34,382 nt of DNA, from contig JAGLDK010000019.1 of assembly GCA_023145615.1 (NCBI GenBank), positions 1 through 34,382 of the forward strand, written 5' to 3'. A program made the translations under genes and the position numbers. Shown here one piece after another: positions 8,001 through 16,987 of the stretch. The notes beneath the pieces are model-generated. The model was not told where the DNA came from, made no database searches, and saw only the letters and a list, made by a program, of their open reading frames with translations. This DNA is from Ichthyobacteriaceae bacterium. Lineage in GTDB: Bacteria > Bacteroidota > Bacteroidia > Flavobacteriales > JADGDT01. Positions within the stretch are counted from its first letter, which is position 1. The number at the start of each line of letters is the position of its first letter.

Positions 8001-9620
8001 ATGGACTTATTATTAAACCTTCTTGAAAAAGATTATTTTGTATTATTTCTGGTTATTGGGCTTGGAATTGCAATTGGAAAAATTAAAGTAAAAGGAATAT
8101 ATTTTGATATTTCGGCTGTAATATTTGTTGCTATATTTTTCGGATATTTATATAAACTTTTCGGAATTGAAGTTACCATACCAAGTATTGTACAACAAAT
8201 AGGTTTGGTATTATTTATATACACAATAGGAATGCAGGCAGGACCTACATTTTTCTCATCATTTAAATCTCAAGGATTAAAACTTATTGCATTAGCCGGA
8301 ATAACAGTTACTACGGGTGGTATTGTTGCCATGGTTATATCGTCAACAATGGGTGTTGAAATGGAAATGATGACTGGTTTATTAACCGGAGCACTTACAA
8401 GTACACCTGGTTTGGCTGCTGCTATTGAAGCTGCACAATCGCCGGTAGCATCAATAGGTTATGGAGTTGCTTATCCATTTGGAGTACTTGGAGTTATATT
8501 ATTTGTAAAGTTAAGTCCTAAGTTTTTTGGTATTGATATTAATAACGAAGAGAAAAAGTACAAAGATAAATCGGAGGCTAATATCTCCCCTATCAGTAAT
8601 AAAAACTTCATTATATCGAACGAAAATATTAACGGTAAAACTTTAGAAGAACTTAATATTAGATTTATGACTAAAGCTAATATTTCGAGAATAATGAAAC
8701 CTAATAAAGATTCGGTAGTTCCCGAACCTACTACTGTGCTTGAAATAGGAGATATGGTTAAGGCTGTAGGATCGGATAACGCACTTAAAAGAGTTGAAGT
8801 TTTACTAGGACATTCAACCGATATTAAAATTCCTAGAAGTGGAACTTACGAAATAAAAAGATATATAGTAAGTAATAAAAATGTTGTTAATAAAACAATA
8901 CAAGAACTTAACCTTTTAGATAATTACCTTGCAACTGCAACACGTATTAGAAGATCAGGAATTGACTTAATTGCTCGTCCATCAACAAGTTTAAGATACG
9001 GAGATAGAATATTGGTTTCGTGCTCTAAAGGTAACGTACCCGCAATAACAGAGCTGTTTGGCGATAGTTTAAAAACTGTTGAAGAAACAAGTTTTTTACC
9101 TGTTGCATTTGGTATTGTTATTGGTGTATTGGTTGGTAGTATTAGTTTTCCGTTAGGAAATTTTCATTTTAAATTGGGTTTAACTGGTGGTGTATTATTA
9201 TCGGCATTAGTATTAAGTTGGAAAGGAAAAACCGGACCAATAGTTTGGACTTTACCCGGAAATGCTAACCAAATATTACGTCAGTTTGGATTGTTACTTT
9301 TCTTAACCCCCGTTGGTTTAAAAGCAGGTACATCTCTACTACAAGCTATTGAAGAAAATGGAGCCATATTATTTGCATATGGTGCAGCAATTACTTTAAT
9401 ACCAATGATTACTACTGTAATATTCGGAAAATATATTTTCAAACTAAATTTCTTAACTATTTTAGGAACTTTAACCGGTGGTATGACATCAACACCAGGT
9501 TTAAGTGCTACCGATTCAATGACAGAATCGGACGCTCCACAGGTGGCATATGCTGCTGTTTATCCTTTTGCATTGGTTATAATTATTGTTATTGTTGAAG
9601 TAATGATGATATTTAAATAA
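8001..9620 (+). CDS. AspT/YidE/YbjL-type transporter with two internal TrkA_C domains (first of a pair)
   Basis: A 539-residue inner-membrane protein of the aspartate:alanine exchanger (AAE) family. Two homologous membrane halves (about 1-180 and 365-539) flank two cytosolic RCK_C/TrkA_C domains (about 201-272 and 284-358). Each half carries the family's signature: GLVLFIYTIGMQAGP (68-82) with TGALTSTPGLAAA (129-141) in the first, and GLLLFLTPVGLKAG (430-443) with TGGMTSTPGLSA (492-503) in the second. Length and order match AspT, YidE and YbjL. AspT exchanges aspartate for alanine, but the substrate here is unknown. A paralogue follows after 51 bp on the same strand, so the two are probably cotranscribed and might act together. 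Confidence 0.88.
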   Translation: MDLLLNLLEKDYFVLFLVIGLGIAIGKIKVKGIYFDISAVIFVAIFFGYLYKLFGIEVTIPSIVQQIGLVLFIYTIGMQAGPTFFSSFKSQGLKLIALAGITVTTGGIVAMVISSTMGVEMEMMTGLLTGALTSTPGLAAAIEAAQSPVASIGYGVAYPFGVLGVILFVKLSPKFFGIDINNEEKKYKDKSEANISPISNKNFIISNENINGKTLEELNIRFMTKANISRIMKPNKDSVVPEPTTVLEIGDMVKAVGSDNALKRVEVLLGHSTDIKIPRSGTYEIKRYIVSNKNVVNKTIQELNLLDNYLATATRIRRSGIDLIARPSTSLRYGDRILVSCSKGNVPAITELFGDSLKTVEETSFLPVAFGIVIGVLVGSISFPLGNFHFKLGLTGGVLLSALVLSWKGKTGPIVWTLPGNANQILRQFGLLLFLTPVGLKAGTSLLQAIEENGAILFAYGAAITLIPMITTVIFGKYIFKLNFLTILGTLTGGMTSTPGLSATDSMTESDAPQVAYAAVYPFALVIIIVIVEVMMIFK

Positions 9621-9671
9621 ACTATACTTAAAATTTAAGTTGTGTAAAAACAACTATTAAATTATATAATT

Positions 9672-11285
9672 ATGATTGAATTATTAACTGAAGAGTACTT
9701 TGTTTTATTCTTTATAATGGCAATTGGTATTGCTATTGGAAAGATTAAAATTAAAGGCATTGGATTAGATCAATCGGCTGTAATATTTGTTGCCATGATT
9801 ATTGGTATGATTTACGACAGATTTGGTATTCAATTTCAGTTTTCGGAAGTTATAAATAAATTTGGATTAGTACTATTTATTTACACAATAGGAATGCAAG
9901 CCGGACCATCGTTTTTTAAATCGTTTAAGGCATACGGTTATCAAACTTTTATATTAATTACGGGTATGTTAGTAATGGCAGCTATAGTATCTGTTAGCCT
10001 TGTATCGTTTTTCGACTTACATAAAGGTATGGCTGTAGGATTATTTACTGGTGCAATAACAAGCGCATCGGGTTTAGCTGCTGCTAGTGAGGTTTCAACT
10101 TCGCCTTATGTTAAAATTGGTTATGGTATTGCTTTTCCGGTTGGAATTATTACAATAATTGCATTTGTTAAAATGAGTGTTAAATTGTTTGGAGTAAATA
10201 TTAAAGACGAAGAAGAAAAATATAAATTAGATATTGAGGATCAAAATTACTCTATTGTAAACCGCCATTTTTCTGTTACTAACGAAAATGTTGATGGTAA
10301 AACCCTAAAAGAAATAGGATTACGAACTATTACACACTGTACATTAGCTAGAATAATGCGAGCTAATGGCGATTTAATAATTCCTTGTGATACTGCAATT
10401 TTATACACAGGAGATATTGTAAAGGTAGTTGGTAAATCAACCGACTTAGAAATGGTGTCGATGATAATTGGTCATGAAACAACTAAAAAAATACCTAGTT
10501 ACAAAAATTTCGAGTCTAAATGGTATGTAATTACCAATAGCCGTATTGTATCTCGATCTCTTAGAGAAATTGATTTAATGCAAAACTATACAGCTACAAT
10601 TACTCGTATCAGACGTGCAGGTATTGACATTACTCCTTATGCCGATTTTAAATTCAGATATGGAGATAAAATTATGATTTCATCGCCTAAAGAAAACGCA
10701 CGAGCTTTTTCTCAAATTTTCGGAAATAAATTAAGTAAGTTATCTGAAACCAGTTTTTTACCTGTTGCAATAGGTATTATTTTAGGAGTTTTACTTGGTA
10801 CAATTTCTTTTCCATTTTTAGGATTGAATATAAAATTAGGACTTACAGGTGGGGTACTTGTTATTTCAATATTAATGAGTTACAAAGGTAAAACTGGTCC
10901 AATTATTTGGAACCTTAATGCATCGGCAAATCAATTATTACGTCAGCTAGGGTTGCTATTATTCTTAATTCCGATAGGATTAGAACTTGGTAGCCAAATA
11001 ATAGATACGTTTTTGTTATACGGATTTAAACTATTTGTAGTTAGTTTCTTTATTACTTTAATTCCACTTGTTGTAACCACAATTATAGGAAAATATGTAC
11101 TTAAAATGAACTTTTTAGTTCTGTTAGGAGTAATAACCGGAGGAATGAATTCAACCCCCGGACTTACAGTAGCCGAAACCATGACTGAAACCGAAACACC
11201 ACAAATGGCTTATGCATCGGTGTATCCGTTTGGTTTGGTATTGATTATTGTAGTATCTCAGATTTTAGGTATGATAATGGGGTAG
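9672..11285 (+). CDS. AspT/YidE/YbjL-type transporter, second paralogue
   Basis: A 537-residue paralogue of the preceding gene with the same order: membrane half, two TrkA_C domains, membrane half. FGLVLFIYTIGMQAGPSFF (64-82) and the second-half GGMNSTPGL are kept. The first-half pore-like motif reads TGAITSASGLAAA (126-138) instead of TGALTSTPGLAAA, so the TP pair is replaced by AS. This suggests divergence in substrate or a non-equivalent role in a complex. The linker after the first half is charged (KDEEEKYKLDIED). It is separated by 51 bp from its neighbour, with no terminator seen between them. The substrate is unknown; a dicarboxylate or amino acid is the family-based expectation. Confidence 0.87.
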   Translation: MIELLTEEYFVLFFIMAIGIAIGKIKIKGIGLDQSAVIFVAMIIGMIYDRFGIQFQFSEVINKFGLVLFIYTIGMQAGPSFFKSFKAYGYQTFILITGMLVMAAIVSVSLVSFFDLHKGMAVGLFTGAITSASGLAAASEVSTSPYVKIGYGIAFPVGIITIIAFVKMSVKLFGVNIKDEEEKYKLDIEDQNYSIVNRHFSVTNENVDGKTLKEIGLRTITHCTLARIMRANGDLIIPCDTAILYTGDIVKVVGKSTDLEMVSMIIGHETTKKIPSYKNFESKWYVITNSRIVSRSLREIDLMQNYTATITRIRRAGIDITPYADFKFRYGDKIMISSPKENARAFSQIFGNKLSKLSETSFLPVAIGIILGVLLGTISFPFLGLNIKLGLTGGVLVISILMSYKGKTGPIIWNLNASANQLLRQLGLLLFLIPIGLELGSQIIDTFLLYGFKLFVVSFFITLIPLVVTTIIGKYVLKMNFLVLLGVITGGMNSTPGLTVAETMTETETPQMAYASVYPFGLVLIIVVSQILGMIMG

Positions 11286-11521
11286 TAAATACTAATTATG
11301 TGGTTATACTTTAATTTTAAATAGATATTTAAACGTTTGATTTTTAATGTATTAGATGTGTTTAATGTAAAATAAAAGTACAAGCGTTTTAATATGCAAA
11401 TGCTAACAACCTATGGTAAAGTAGTTGGTTTTTATGAAAAAGCAGGAAAAACTCAACCAATACTGTCATTAAAAACAGATATATTTTTGTTCACTTGTTT
11501 ACATTTAATTTTAAACCTTCA

Positions 11522-13486
11522 TTAACCTTCAACTATTGGAATAGCACAAAAAATACTAGTACCCATTTTACTACTCGAAGAAATTTCCATTTCTCCATCC
11601 AATATTTTTACAAGAGTTTCTATTTCGAGCAAACCACTTTTATAATTTTTTTTATTGACATTAAACCCAATGCCATCATCTTCTATGTTGAAAGTAAACT
11701 CATTTTGGTGTCCTATTACTTCAATAAGTATTTCAGTTGCTTTAGAGTGCGTTATAGAGTTATTAACAGCTTCTTGAATTATTCTGTATATATGTAGTCG
11801 TTTCGATCTTTCTACCTTTTTAAAATCCAAAAAATCAATACTTATATCAATATCTGTTGTTGAATTAAGCTCGTCAATCATCAATTTTAAACTACTTTTT
11901 AATCCCGAAAATTTTAGGGTTTGATGAGATAGTTGATGAGATATAGTTCTTACATTATTATAAATTACAGATAAACTATCTGTAATACTTATATCGTTAA
12001 TAGGTGTACCTATTAGTAATTTATGTTCTACTTCATCAATACTATTTAAAACATTTACTTGAAGTTTTTGAGTAATTGAATTGTTAGTTTTATTTAATCC
12101 GCTTATGTATGAATTAAACATTAGGCGTTGATGATTATTTTTTTCGATTAATAACTTTTGTCTGAAAAACTCATTTTTTATTTCCTTATCAAATAAAGTT
12201 ACATTGAAAATTATTATTTCAATAAATGTACCAGTCATCATTAAATCATATTTTAATAAACTTCCAGGCAAATATCCTAATCCTATAAACATAATAACCA
12301 AAGCCCCTAGTATAGTTGGAGATAATGCAAGAAAAAATATATTTGACAGTGATTTTTTTTTATTTTTAACCAACAAAGCAACCAGTATAATTATCAACAA
12401 GTTAAAAACAGTTAAATAATAGTAAAATTTTATTACATATATTTTTTGTTCATCAATAGTATATATCCAAACTACTAGAGCTATAATGTATATGTACGAC
12501 ATTTTATCGAGTAGAAAATATAGCTTACTAAAAAAATCTTTAATTTTAAAAAAGTGTAAACTAAATCGTATAAACGAAAAAGTACTTATAAAATATAAAA
12601 CGTGTGTGTAGTTAAATATTTCAGGAATATTAGGATATACATATTCTGTTGTGTAGCCACGGTACGATAAAAACATTAACCATGTTGATGCAATATATAA
12701 AGTGTACATCAACACTTCTTTATTATTATAGGTAAAAGTAAGTATCATACCCATTAATATTGCAAGCATAACTACAATAAAAAATATTAGATGTATAATT
12801 TTTTTTACATCCATACTACTATTATAATAATTATTGGTTTGAATTTTTAAAGGAAAAGAAAGAGAATCGTTTATTTTTTTAATCTTTAGTATATAGGTTT
12901 CATTGCTGTTTGATGTTGCAGTTATGGGAAAAAATATTTGTCCTGATATAATTGTTCTTTCTTTTAATTTTAAATCAGTACCCGCAACAAATAGCTTATT
13001 AAAGCTACCATCGGGTTTGTAGTTATATAAAGTTACCTTGTGTATGTTTGGTGTTTCCGAACTTATTACATAATCAACATCCTCATTAACATTATTCTTA
13101 ATATTAAACACCACCCAGTAATAATCTTTATTAAAACCTCGGGTTGATTTATTATCAACTTTATATATGCTTCCTGAAGCTATTTTATTGGCAACCTCCA
13201 AAATTCCATAATCAACATCCGATTTATAAACATTGGTATAACTATTAAAATTTTCTTTATTAAAATCGGCATTTTCAATAACAAAACCGTTACTAGGTTG
13301 GGGTATTTTATTGGCGTAAATATTTGTACTAAAAAGTATAAGCACTAATGCTATATAAATTTTAAAAATACTATAAGCCTTATAATTTGATTTTATACTT
13401 GAATATTTTTTAAATATATCTAACAACAATACTTTAATATTAGTATAAATATATGTTACAAGTAGTAGTGTAATTTGCTTAATCAT
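11522..13486 (-). CDS. 7TM-DISM sensor protein with a degenerate histidine kinase core (no phospho-acceptor His)
   Basis: A 654-residue protein: N-terminal hydrophobic signal (about 43-58), periplasmic 7TMR-DISMED2-like domain (about 65-225, with STRGFNKDYYWVVF at 114-127), seven-helix membrane region (about 229-432) and a HisKA_3/HATPase-type core. The dimerisation helix 1, which should read ELHDN, reads KLQVN (474-478), so Gln476 replaces the histidine. Helix 2 is canonical (VRTISHQLSHQTL, 512-524). The ATPase has an intact N box (IQEAVNNS, 570-577) and G1 box (DDGIGF, 603-608), but the G2 region (SSKMGTSIF) is weak. It starts with ATG 8 bp inside the upstream kinase gene, so translation is probably coupled. 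It is likely a pseudokinase partner of that protein; a heterodimer is inference. Confidence 0.85.
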   Translation of the reverse strand: MIKQITLLLVTYIYTNIKVLLLDIFKKYSSIKSNYKAYSIFKIYIALVLILFSTNIYANKIPQPSNGFVIENADFNKENFNSYTNVYKSDVDYGILEVANKIASGSIYKVDNKSTRGFNKDYYWVVFNIKNNVNEDVDYVISSETPNIHKVTLYNYKPDGSFNKLFVAGTDLKLKERTIISGQIFFPITATSNSNETYILKIKKINDSLSFPLKIQTNNYYNSSMDVKKIIHLIFFIVVMLAILMGMILTFTYNNKEVLMYTLYIASTWLMFLSYRGYTTEYVYPNIPEIFNYTHVLYFISTFSFIRFSLHFFKIKDFFSKLYFLLDKMSYIYIIALVVWIYTIDEQKIYVIKFYYYLTVFNLLIIILVALLVKNKKKSLSNIFFLALSPTILGALVIMFIGLGYLPGSLLKYDLMMTGTFIEIIIFNVTLFDKEIKNEFFRQKLLIEKNNHQRLMFNSYISGLNKTNNSITQKLQVNVLNSIDEVEHKLLIGTPINDISITDSLSVIYNNVRTISHQLSHQTLKFSGLKSSLKLMIDELNSTTDIDISIDFLDFKKVERSKRLHIYRIIQEAVNNSITHSKATEILIEVIGHQNEFTFNIEDDGIGFNVNKKNYKSGLLEIETLVKILDGEMEISSSSKMGTSIFCAIPIVEG

Positions 13487-15329
13487 AAGTATTAATTTTA
13501 GAGTATAACGAAACGGTAGTTCCTTTACCTAAAACAGAGTTTATTGATAAAATTCCATCTATTTTTTCGGCTCTATTTTTCATATTTTTAATACCATTAC
13601 TGTTGTAATTTAATTTGTCGGTTTTAAATCCAACACCATCATCCGAAACAACAACTTCAAGTTCGTTATTTTTTTGTTGAGCAAATATTGTAATATTATT
13701 AGCGTTCGAATATTTTATAGCATTAGTAATAGCCTCTTGTATAATACGTATTACCTGAAGTGTAAAGGTGCCTTTAATGTTATCAATGTTATTGCTATTT
13801 AATGTTATGTTTATATCGGATATGTTATTTAGTTTAGCTACTACTAGCTCAATATTATGGAGTAAACTATTTGTTAATTCGGTATTTCGGGTTAAACTTT
13901 CCGACAAAGATTTAACTTTATCTTTTATAATATTTAGTTCGGAAATTATAATTTCCGAATTATTATATTTTTTAAGCATAGCCAACCTACTTCCAATATT
14001 ATCGTGCAATTCTTCTGATATTGTACTTCGTATATTTTCAATTCCTTCTGAATAAGCAACAAGCATCATTTTTTCGTTTCCTGTACTTTCAAGTAATAAT
14101 ATTTCTCGTTGTTTATTATTTGAATTTACGTTACTTAAAACTGCCATCATGTATATTAAAAACTCAATTAATGTACCTAATAGCGTAGGTTCGTAATACA
14201 AAATTTTTGCTGAAATTATTGATATTCCAGATAATATAGTTAGCAACCCTCCTATTAAAAGAGGTAAAAATGAAATGAAAAAAACATATGATGGTTTATG
14301 TTTTTTAATCATCATATAAATTAATATTAATAAAATACCTACTAAGTGTATAATAATAGAAATGTATAGTATTCTAAAAATATAGAATTTAAAAAACATT
14401 GGTAAAGCCATGGAAACAATAAATCCAATAATATATACTTTAGTTATTCTTTTCAACCATTTATATATTACTTTAAACTTTACTTTTATTTGTAAAAATG
14501 AAATAGAAAAGTAATTAAAACTAGCCATTACCAAAAATAATACATTTTTGAAATAGAAATTTAAATAAGGTGCATTAGGATAAAAATAGTAATAAGCATA
14601 ACTTTTATAAACAGCATATAACACTATCATTGTAATGCCATAAAGTCCGTATGCAATAAATAAATTATGTTTTAAAATACCCCCCATTATAAAGCTCATA
14701 ATTACAAATACAAACATTAAAACAAAAAATACTGCGTAGTAAAAATTAGTAGATTTATCTTTTAAAGTATAATTAAGCTTGTTGTACAAATTTAATTGAA
14801 ACGATAAAGTATCGTTAAGCTTAACTATTTTTATAACATAAGTTTTACTTGTTTTATGCTTTAAATTAATAGGAAACATAATTTGTTGAGTTTTAACTCT
14901 TCTTTCCTTTAACTTTATATTTGTTCCGGTGTATTGTAATGTATCAGTTATAAAATTTATGTTATACAATATTGCCTCATCAATATTTGTGGTAGTATTA
15001 CGTATTACAAATTCAGTATCATTACTATTATTTTGTAACTTAAAAAACACCCAATAATAACTTCTGTTAAAACCTCTTGATGGTAAATTATTAACGGGTA
15101 AAATTTCGTTATTTTCTATTTTTTTAAGTAAATCTGCTAACTCATAATTTACATCTGATTTATAAACAATAGTACTTTCGTTTATTGATAAAGTTTCTGT
15201 ATCGTTATAAATTTTAAGAGGTTTAATATTTAATATAGGAGTTTCGGAATGTGCTATTTTGGTTAAAAACAGAACAATTAAAAGAAGTAAATATTTATAT
15301 TTCAAAATTAGTTTTTGTATAAGTTGCAA
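13479..15329 (-). CDS. 7TM-DISM sensor histidine kinase, HisKA_3 type
   Basis: A 616-residue paralogue of the downstream gene, with the same layout: signal segment (12-28), 7TMR-DISMED2-like domain (about 35-190, with SRGFNRSYYWVFF at 84-96), seven membrane helices (about 196-400) and a kinase core. The phospho-acceptor is H442 in EELHDNIGSRL. The N box IQEAITNAI (530-538), G1 DDGVGF (563-568) and G2 GKGTT (601-605) are intact. The frame has no ATG near the start: it opens with TTG at 15329, and a second TTG eight codons later (15305) also gives a good signal peptide. The frame is closed by a stop at 15360-15362. The presumed partner is the NarL-type regulator encoded just upstream. The sensed ligand is unknown; DISMED2 domains are thought to bind carbohydrates. 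Confidence 0.88.
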   Translation of the reverse strand: MQLIQKLILKYKYLLLLIVLFLTKIAHSETPILNIKPLKIYNDTETLSINESTIVYKSDVNYELADLLKKIENNEILPVNNLPSRGFNRSYYWVFFKLQNNSNDTEFVIRNTTTNIDEAILYNINFITDTLQYTGTNIKLKERRVKTQQIMFPINLKHKTSKTYVIKIVKLNDTLSFQLNLYNKLNYTLKDKSTNFYYAVFFVLMFVFVIMSFIMGGILKHNLFIAYGLYGITMIVLYAVYKSYAYYYFYPNAPYLNFYFKNVLFLVMASFNYFSISFLQIKVKFKVIYKWLKRITKVYIIGFIVSMALPMFFKFYIFRILYISIIIHLVGILLILIYMMIKKHKPSYVFFISFLPLLIGGLLTILSGISIISAKILYYEPTLLGTLIEFLIYMMAVLSNVNSNNKQREILLLESTGNEKMMLVAYSEGIENIRSTISEELHDNIGSRLAMLKKYNNSEIIISELNIIKDKVKSLSESLTRNTELTNSLLHNIELVVAKLNNISDINITLNSNNIDNIKGTFTLQVIRIIQEAITNAIKYSNANNITIFAQQKNNELEVVVSDDGVGFKTDKLNYNSNGIKNMKNRAEKIDGILSINSVLGKGTTVSLYSKINTYD

Positions 15330-15376
15330 TAAATTAACAGAGTAGTGTATAATTACAACTCAGTGGCACTGTAAAT

Positions 15377-15428
15377 AAACAAAGTTCGCAAACAGCTTAT
15401 TTTATTAAGTTGTTTGCGAACTTTGTTT
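15377..15428. terminator. 22-bp-stem hairpin between response regulator and kinase genes
   Basis: The arms at 15377-15398 and 15407-15428 pair at 21 of 22 positions (the other is G-T) over an 8-nt loop. On the plus strand TTTTTAATATTT overlaps and follows the right arm. In the gene direction (minus) only GTTTATTTAC follows, so it may be a leaky terminator or attenuator that lowers kinase expression relative to the regulator. Confidence 0.65.
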
Positions 15429-15470
15429 TTAATATTTCCTTTAAAATATCAATTAAACTTTATATATTTT

Positions 15471-16115
15471 TTATGTCGAAATAGGTATCATACCTGATAA
15501 TATATTTTCTTTAAGTACAAAAGAAATCATTTCGGACGTAGTACTAACATTAAGTTTTTTTCTGATGTTTTTACGGTGTCTATCAACAGTATGACGGCTA
15601 ATATTTAGCTCCTCTCCTATTTTAATAGAATTTTCGCCATTAATTAAAAGTCTTAAAATTTGTTCTTCTCTGTTGGTTATTTTTAATTTGTAAGCAACAT
15701 CGCCAGCTCCTTTTTCAGTTTCTAACTTAAGATTATTACCAACATAAAACTTTTTGTTTTTATTAACAAAACCAATAACATCATAAAGTTCATCAACGCT
15801 TGCATCTTTCGATAGGTATGCGTTAGCTCCAAATCGCTTCGATTTTTTTATAACCTCGCTATCTTTATACATACTAAGTACCGAGATATATGGTTTAATA
15901 TTTAAATGTTTTAAAGATTCTAAAACATCAAAACCCGAAATTTCAGGCATATTTAAATCTAAAAAAACAATATCAGGTTTTGTTAAAGGCAATTTTTCAA
16001 TAGCTTCTTTTCCCGAATAAATAATATCTACACTAGATACAGTATCGTTTTTTTGAAGAATACCTTGCAAGCCTTGGGCAAATAGGCTTTGGTCGTCTAC
16101 AATTGTAATTTTCAT
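15471..16115 (-). CDS. NarL/FixJ-family response regulator (REC plus LuxR HTH)
   Basis: A 214-residue two-component regulator. The receiver domain (1-120) has the acidic pair D7-D8, phospho-acceptor D53 in FLDLNMPE, S81 at the switch position and K103 in LSKD. The LuxR-type helix-turn-helix (about 142-203) reads ITNREEQILRLL and IGEELNISRHTVDRHRKNIRKKLNV. The protein is expected to dimerise and bind DNA when phosphorylated by the neighbouring 7TM-DISM kinase. The kinase genes follow 141 bp downstream on the same strand, separated by a strong hairpin. Upstream, 79 bp separates it from cvpA. A -7-like TATATTTG lies at 16139-16146 on the minus strand. Target genes cannot be read from the window. 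Confidence 0.92.
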   Translation of the reverse strand: MKITIVDDQSLFAQGLQGILQKNDTVSSVDIIYSGKEAIEKLPLTKPDIVFLDLNMPEISGFDVLESLKHLNIKPYISVLSMYKDSEVIKKSKRFGANAYLSKDASVDELYDVIGFVNKNKKFYVGNNLKLETEKGAGDVAYKLKITNREEQILRLLINGENSIKIGEELNISRHTVDRHRKNIRKKLNVSTTSEMISFVLKENILSGMIPIST

Positions 16116-16138
16116 AAAAAAAATTTAATAAGTGCACT

Positions 16139-16146
16139 CAAATATA
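16139..16146 (-). promoter_or_regulatory. Candidate -7 element for the response regulator
   Basis: TATATTTG on the minus strand fits TAnnTTTG, 23 bp before the start codon. There is no TTG at the expected -33 distance, so this is only moderately supported. Confidence 0.4.
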
Positions 16147-16194
16147 AAAATATTAGAACACTAATTTAATTTAAAACTTTATAAATTATGTTTA

Positions 16195-16764
16195 TTACTC
16201 CGATTTTTCGTTCATAACTTTATTTATGGTATTATCCATAACCTTGTCAGTTGTATCATCCCACCATTCTTTCATGTTATGATCTTTTAGCATGGGTAAA
16301 GTGTTATTCGATAAAGTTGAAATTTGCTCAAATAATATTGATTCTTTAAGCGTTTTTTCTTCAATAAAATTAAAAGTTTCGTTTACTTGTACAAACACAC
16401 TAAGTATAACACTTACAATAAATGCCATTTTTATGGTTCCAAAAACAGCACCAAGTAACTTATTTAACCATCCTAAAGCAATAACCGATGCCACGCTTGT
16501 AAGTGCTTTTCCTATCATTGAAACAACAATCATTATTCCAAAAAAAGTAATACCAAACGCAATTAACGATATTGATGCACTATCCCAATTAAACTTATCG
16601 CTTAAAAAAGCCCCTACTATATCCGAAAATTCAATAGCTCCGTATATACCTAAAACCAATGCTAATAAAGAGGCAATTTCTACTAAAAACCCCTTTAATA
16701 ATCCTTTAACTAGTCCGTAAATTAGCAGTCCGCCAATAAATAAATCAATGTAATTTAGTTCCAT
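16195..16764 (-). CDS. cvpA: CvpA family membrane protein
   Basis: A 189-residue inner-membrane protein with four hydrophobic segments (about 7-23, 30-50, 65-88, 104-124). The N-terminal pattern NYIDLFIGGLLIYGLVKGLLKGF and the later ALGWLNKLLGAVFGTIK (96-112) are typical of CvpA. The family was named for colicin V production in E. coli but is widespread; in other bacteria it is linked to envelope stress and bile resistance. The C-terminal tail (about 130-189) is hydrophilic and cytosolic or periplasmic. It is preceded by a good Bacteroidota promoter (16794-16822) and followed after 79 bp by the response regulator. Whether it belongs functionally to the sensor system is unknown. Confidence 0.87.
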   Translation of the reverse strand: MELNYIDLFIGGLLIYGLVKGLLKGFLVEIASLLALVLGIYGAIEFSDIVGAFLSDKFNWDSASISLIAFGITFFGIMIVVSMIGKALTSVASVIALGWLNKLLGAVFGTIKMAFIVSVILSVFVQVNETFNFIEEKTLKESILFEQISTLSNNTLPMLKDHNMKEWWDDTTDKVMDNTINKVMNEKSE

Positions 16765-16793
16765 TATAATAAAAAATGTAAATTATTTCTGTG

Positions 16794-16822
16794 CAAAGTA
16801 AACATTATCCTAAATTTGCAAA
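16794..16822 (-). promoter_or_regulatory. Bacteroidota-type promoter for cvpA
   Basis: On the minus strand TTTG (16819-16822), 17 bp, then TTACTTTG (16794-16801). This matches TTTG-N17-23-TAnnTTTG except for one base in the -7 box. It ends 29 bp before the cvpA start. Confidence 0.55.
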
Positions 16823-16987
16823 TTGATTATTTAAATAAATAATAAAAAGTAAATTAAAAAGTATTTAAATATTATTTTTAATTACTGTAATATCAGTACT
16901 TTAGCGTAGTATTTATGCTGTTTTTTATATTAAAAAAAGTATAGATAAAATATGTGTACTTTTTAATTTTACACCAAATAATTAAAT

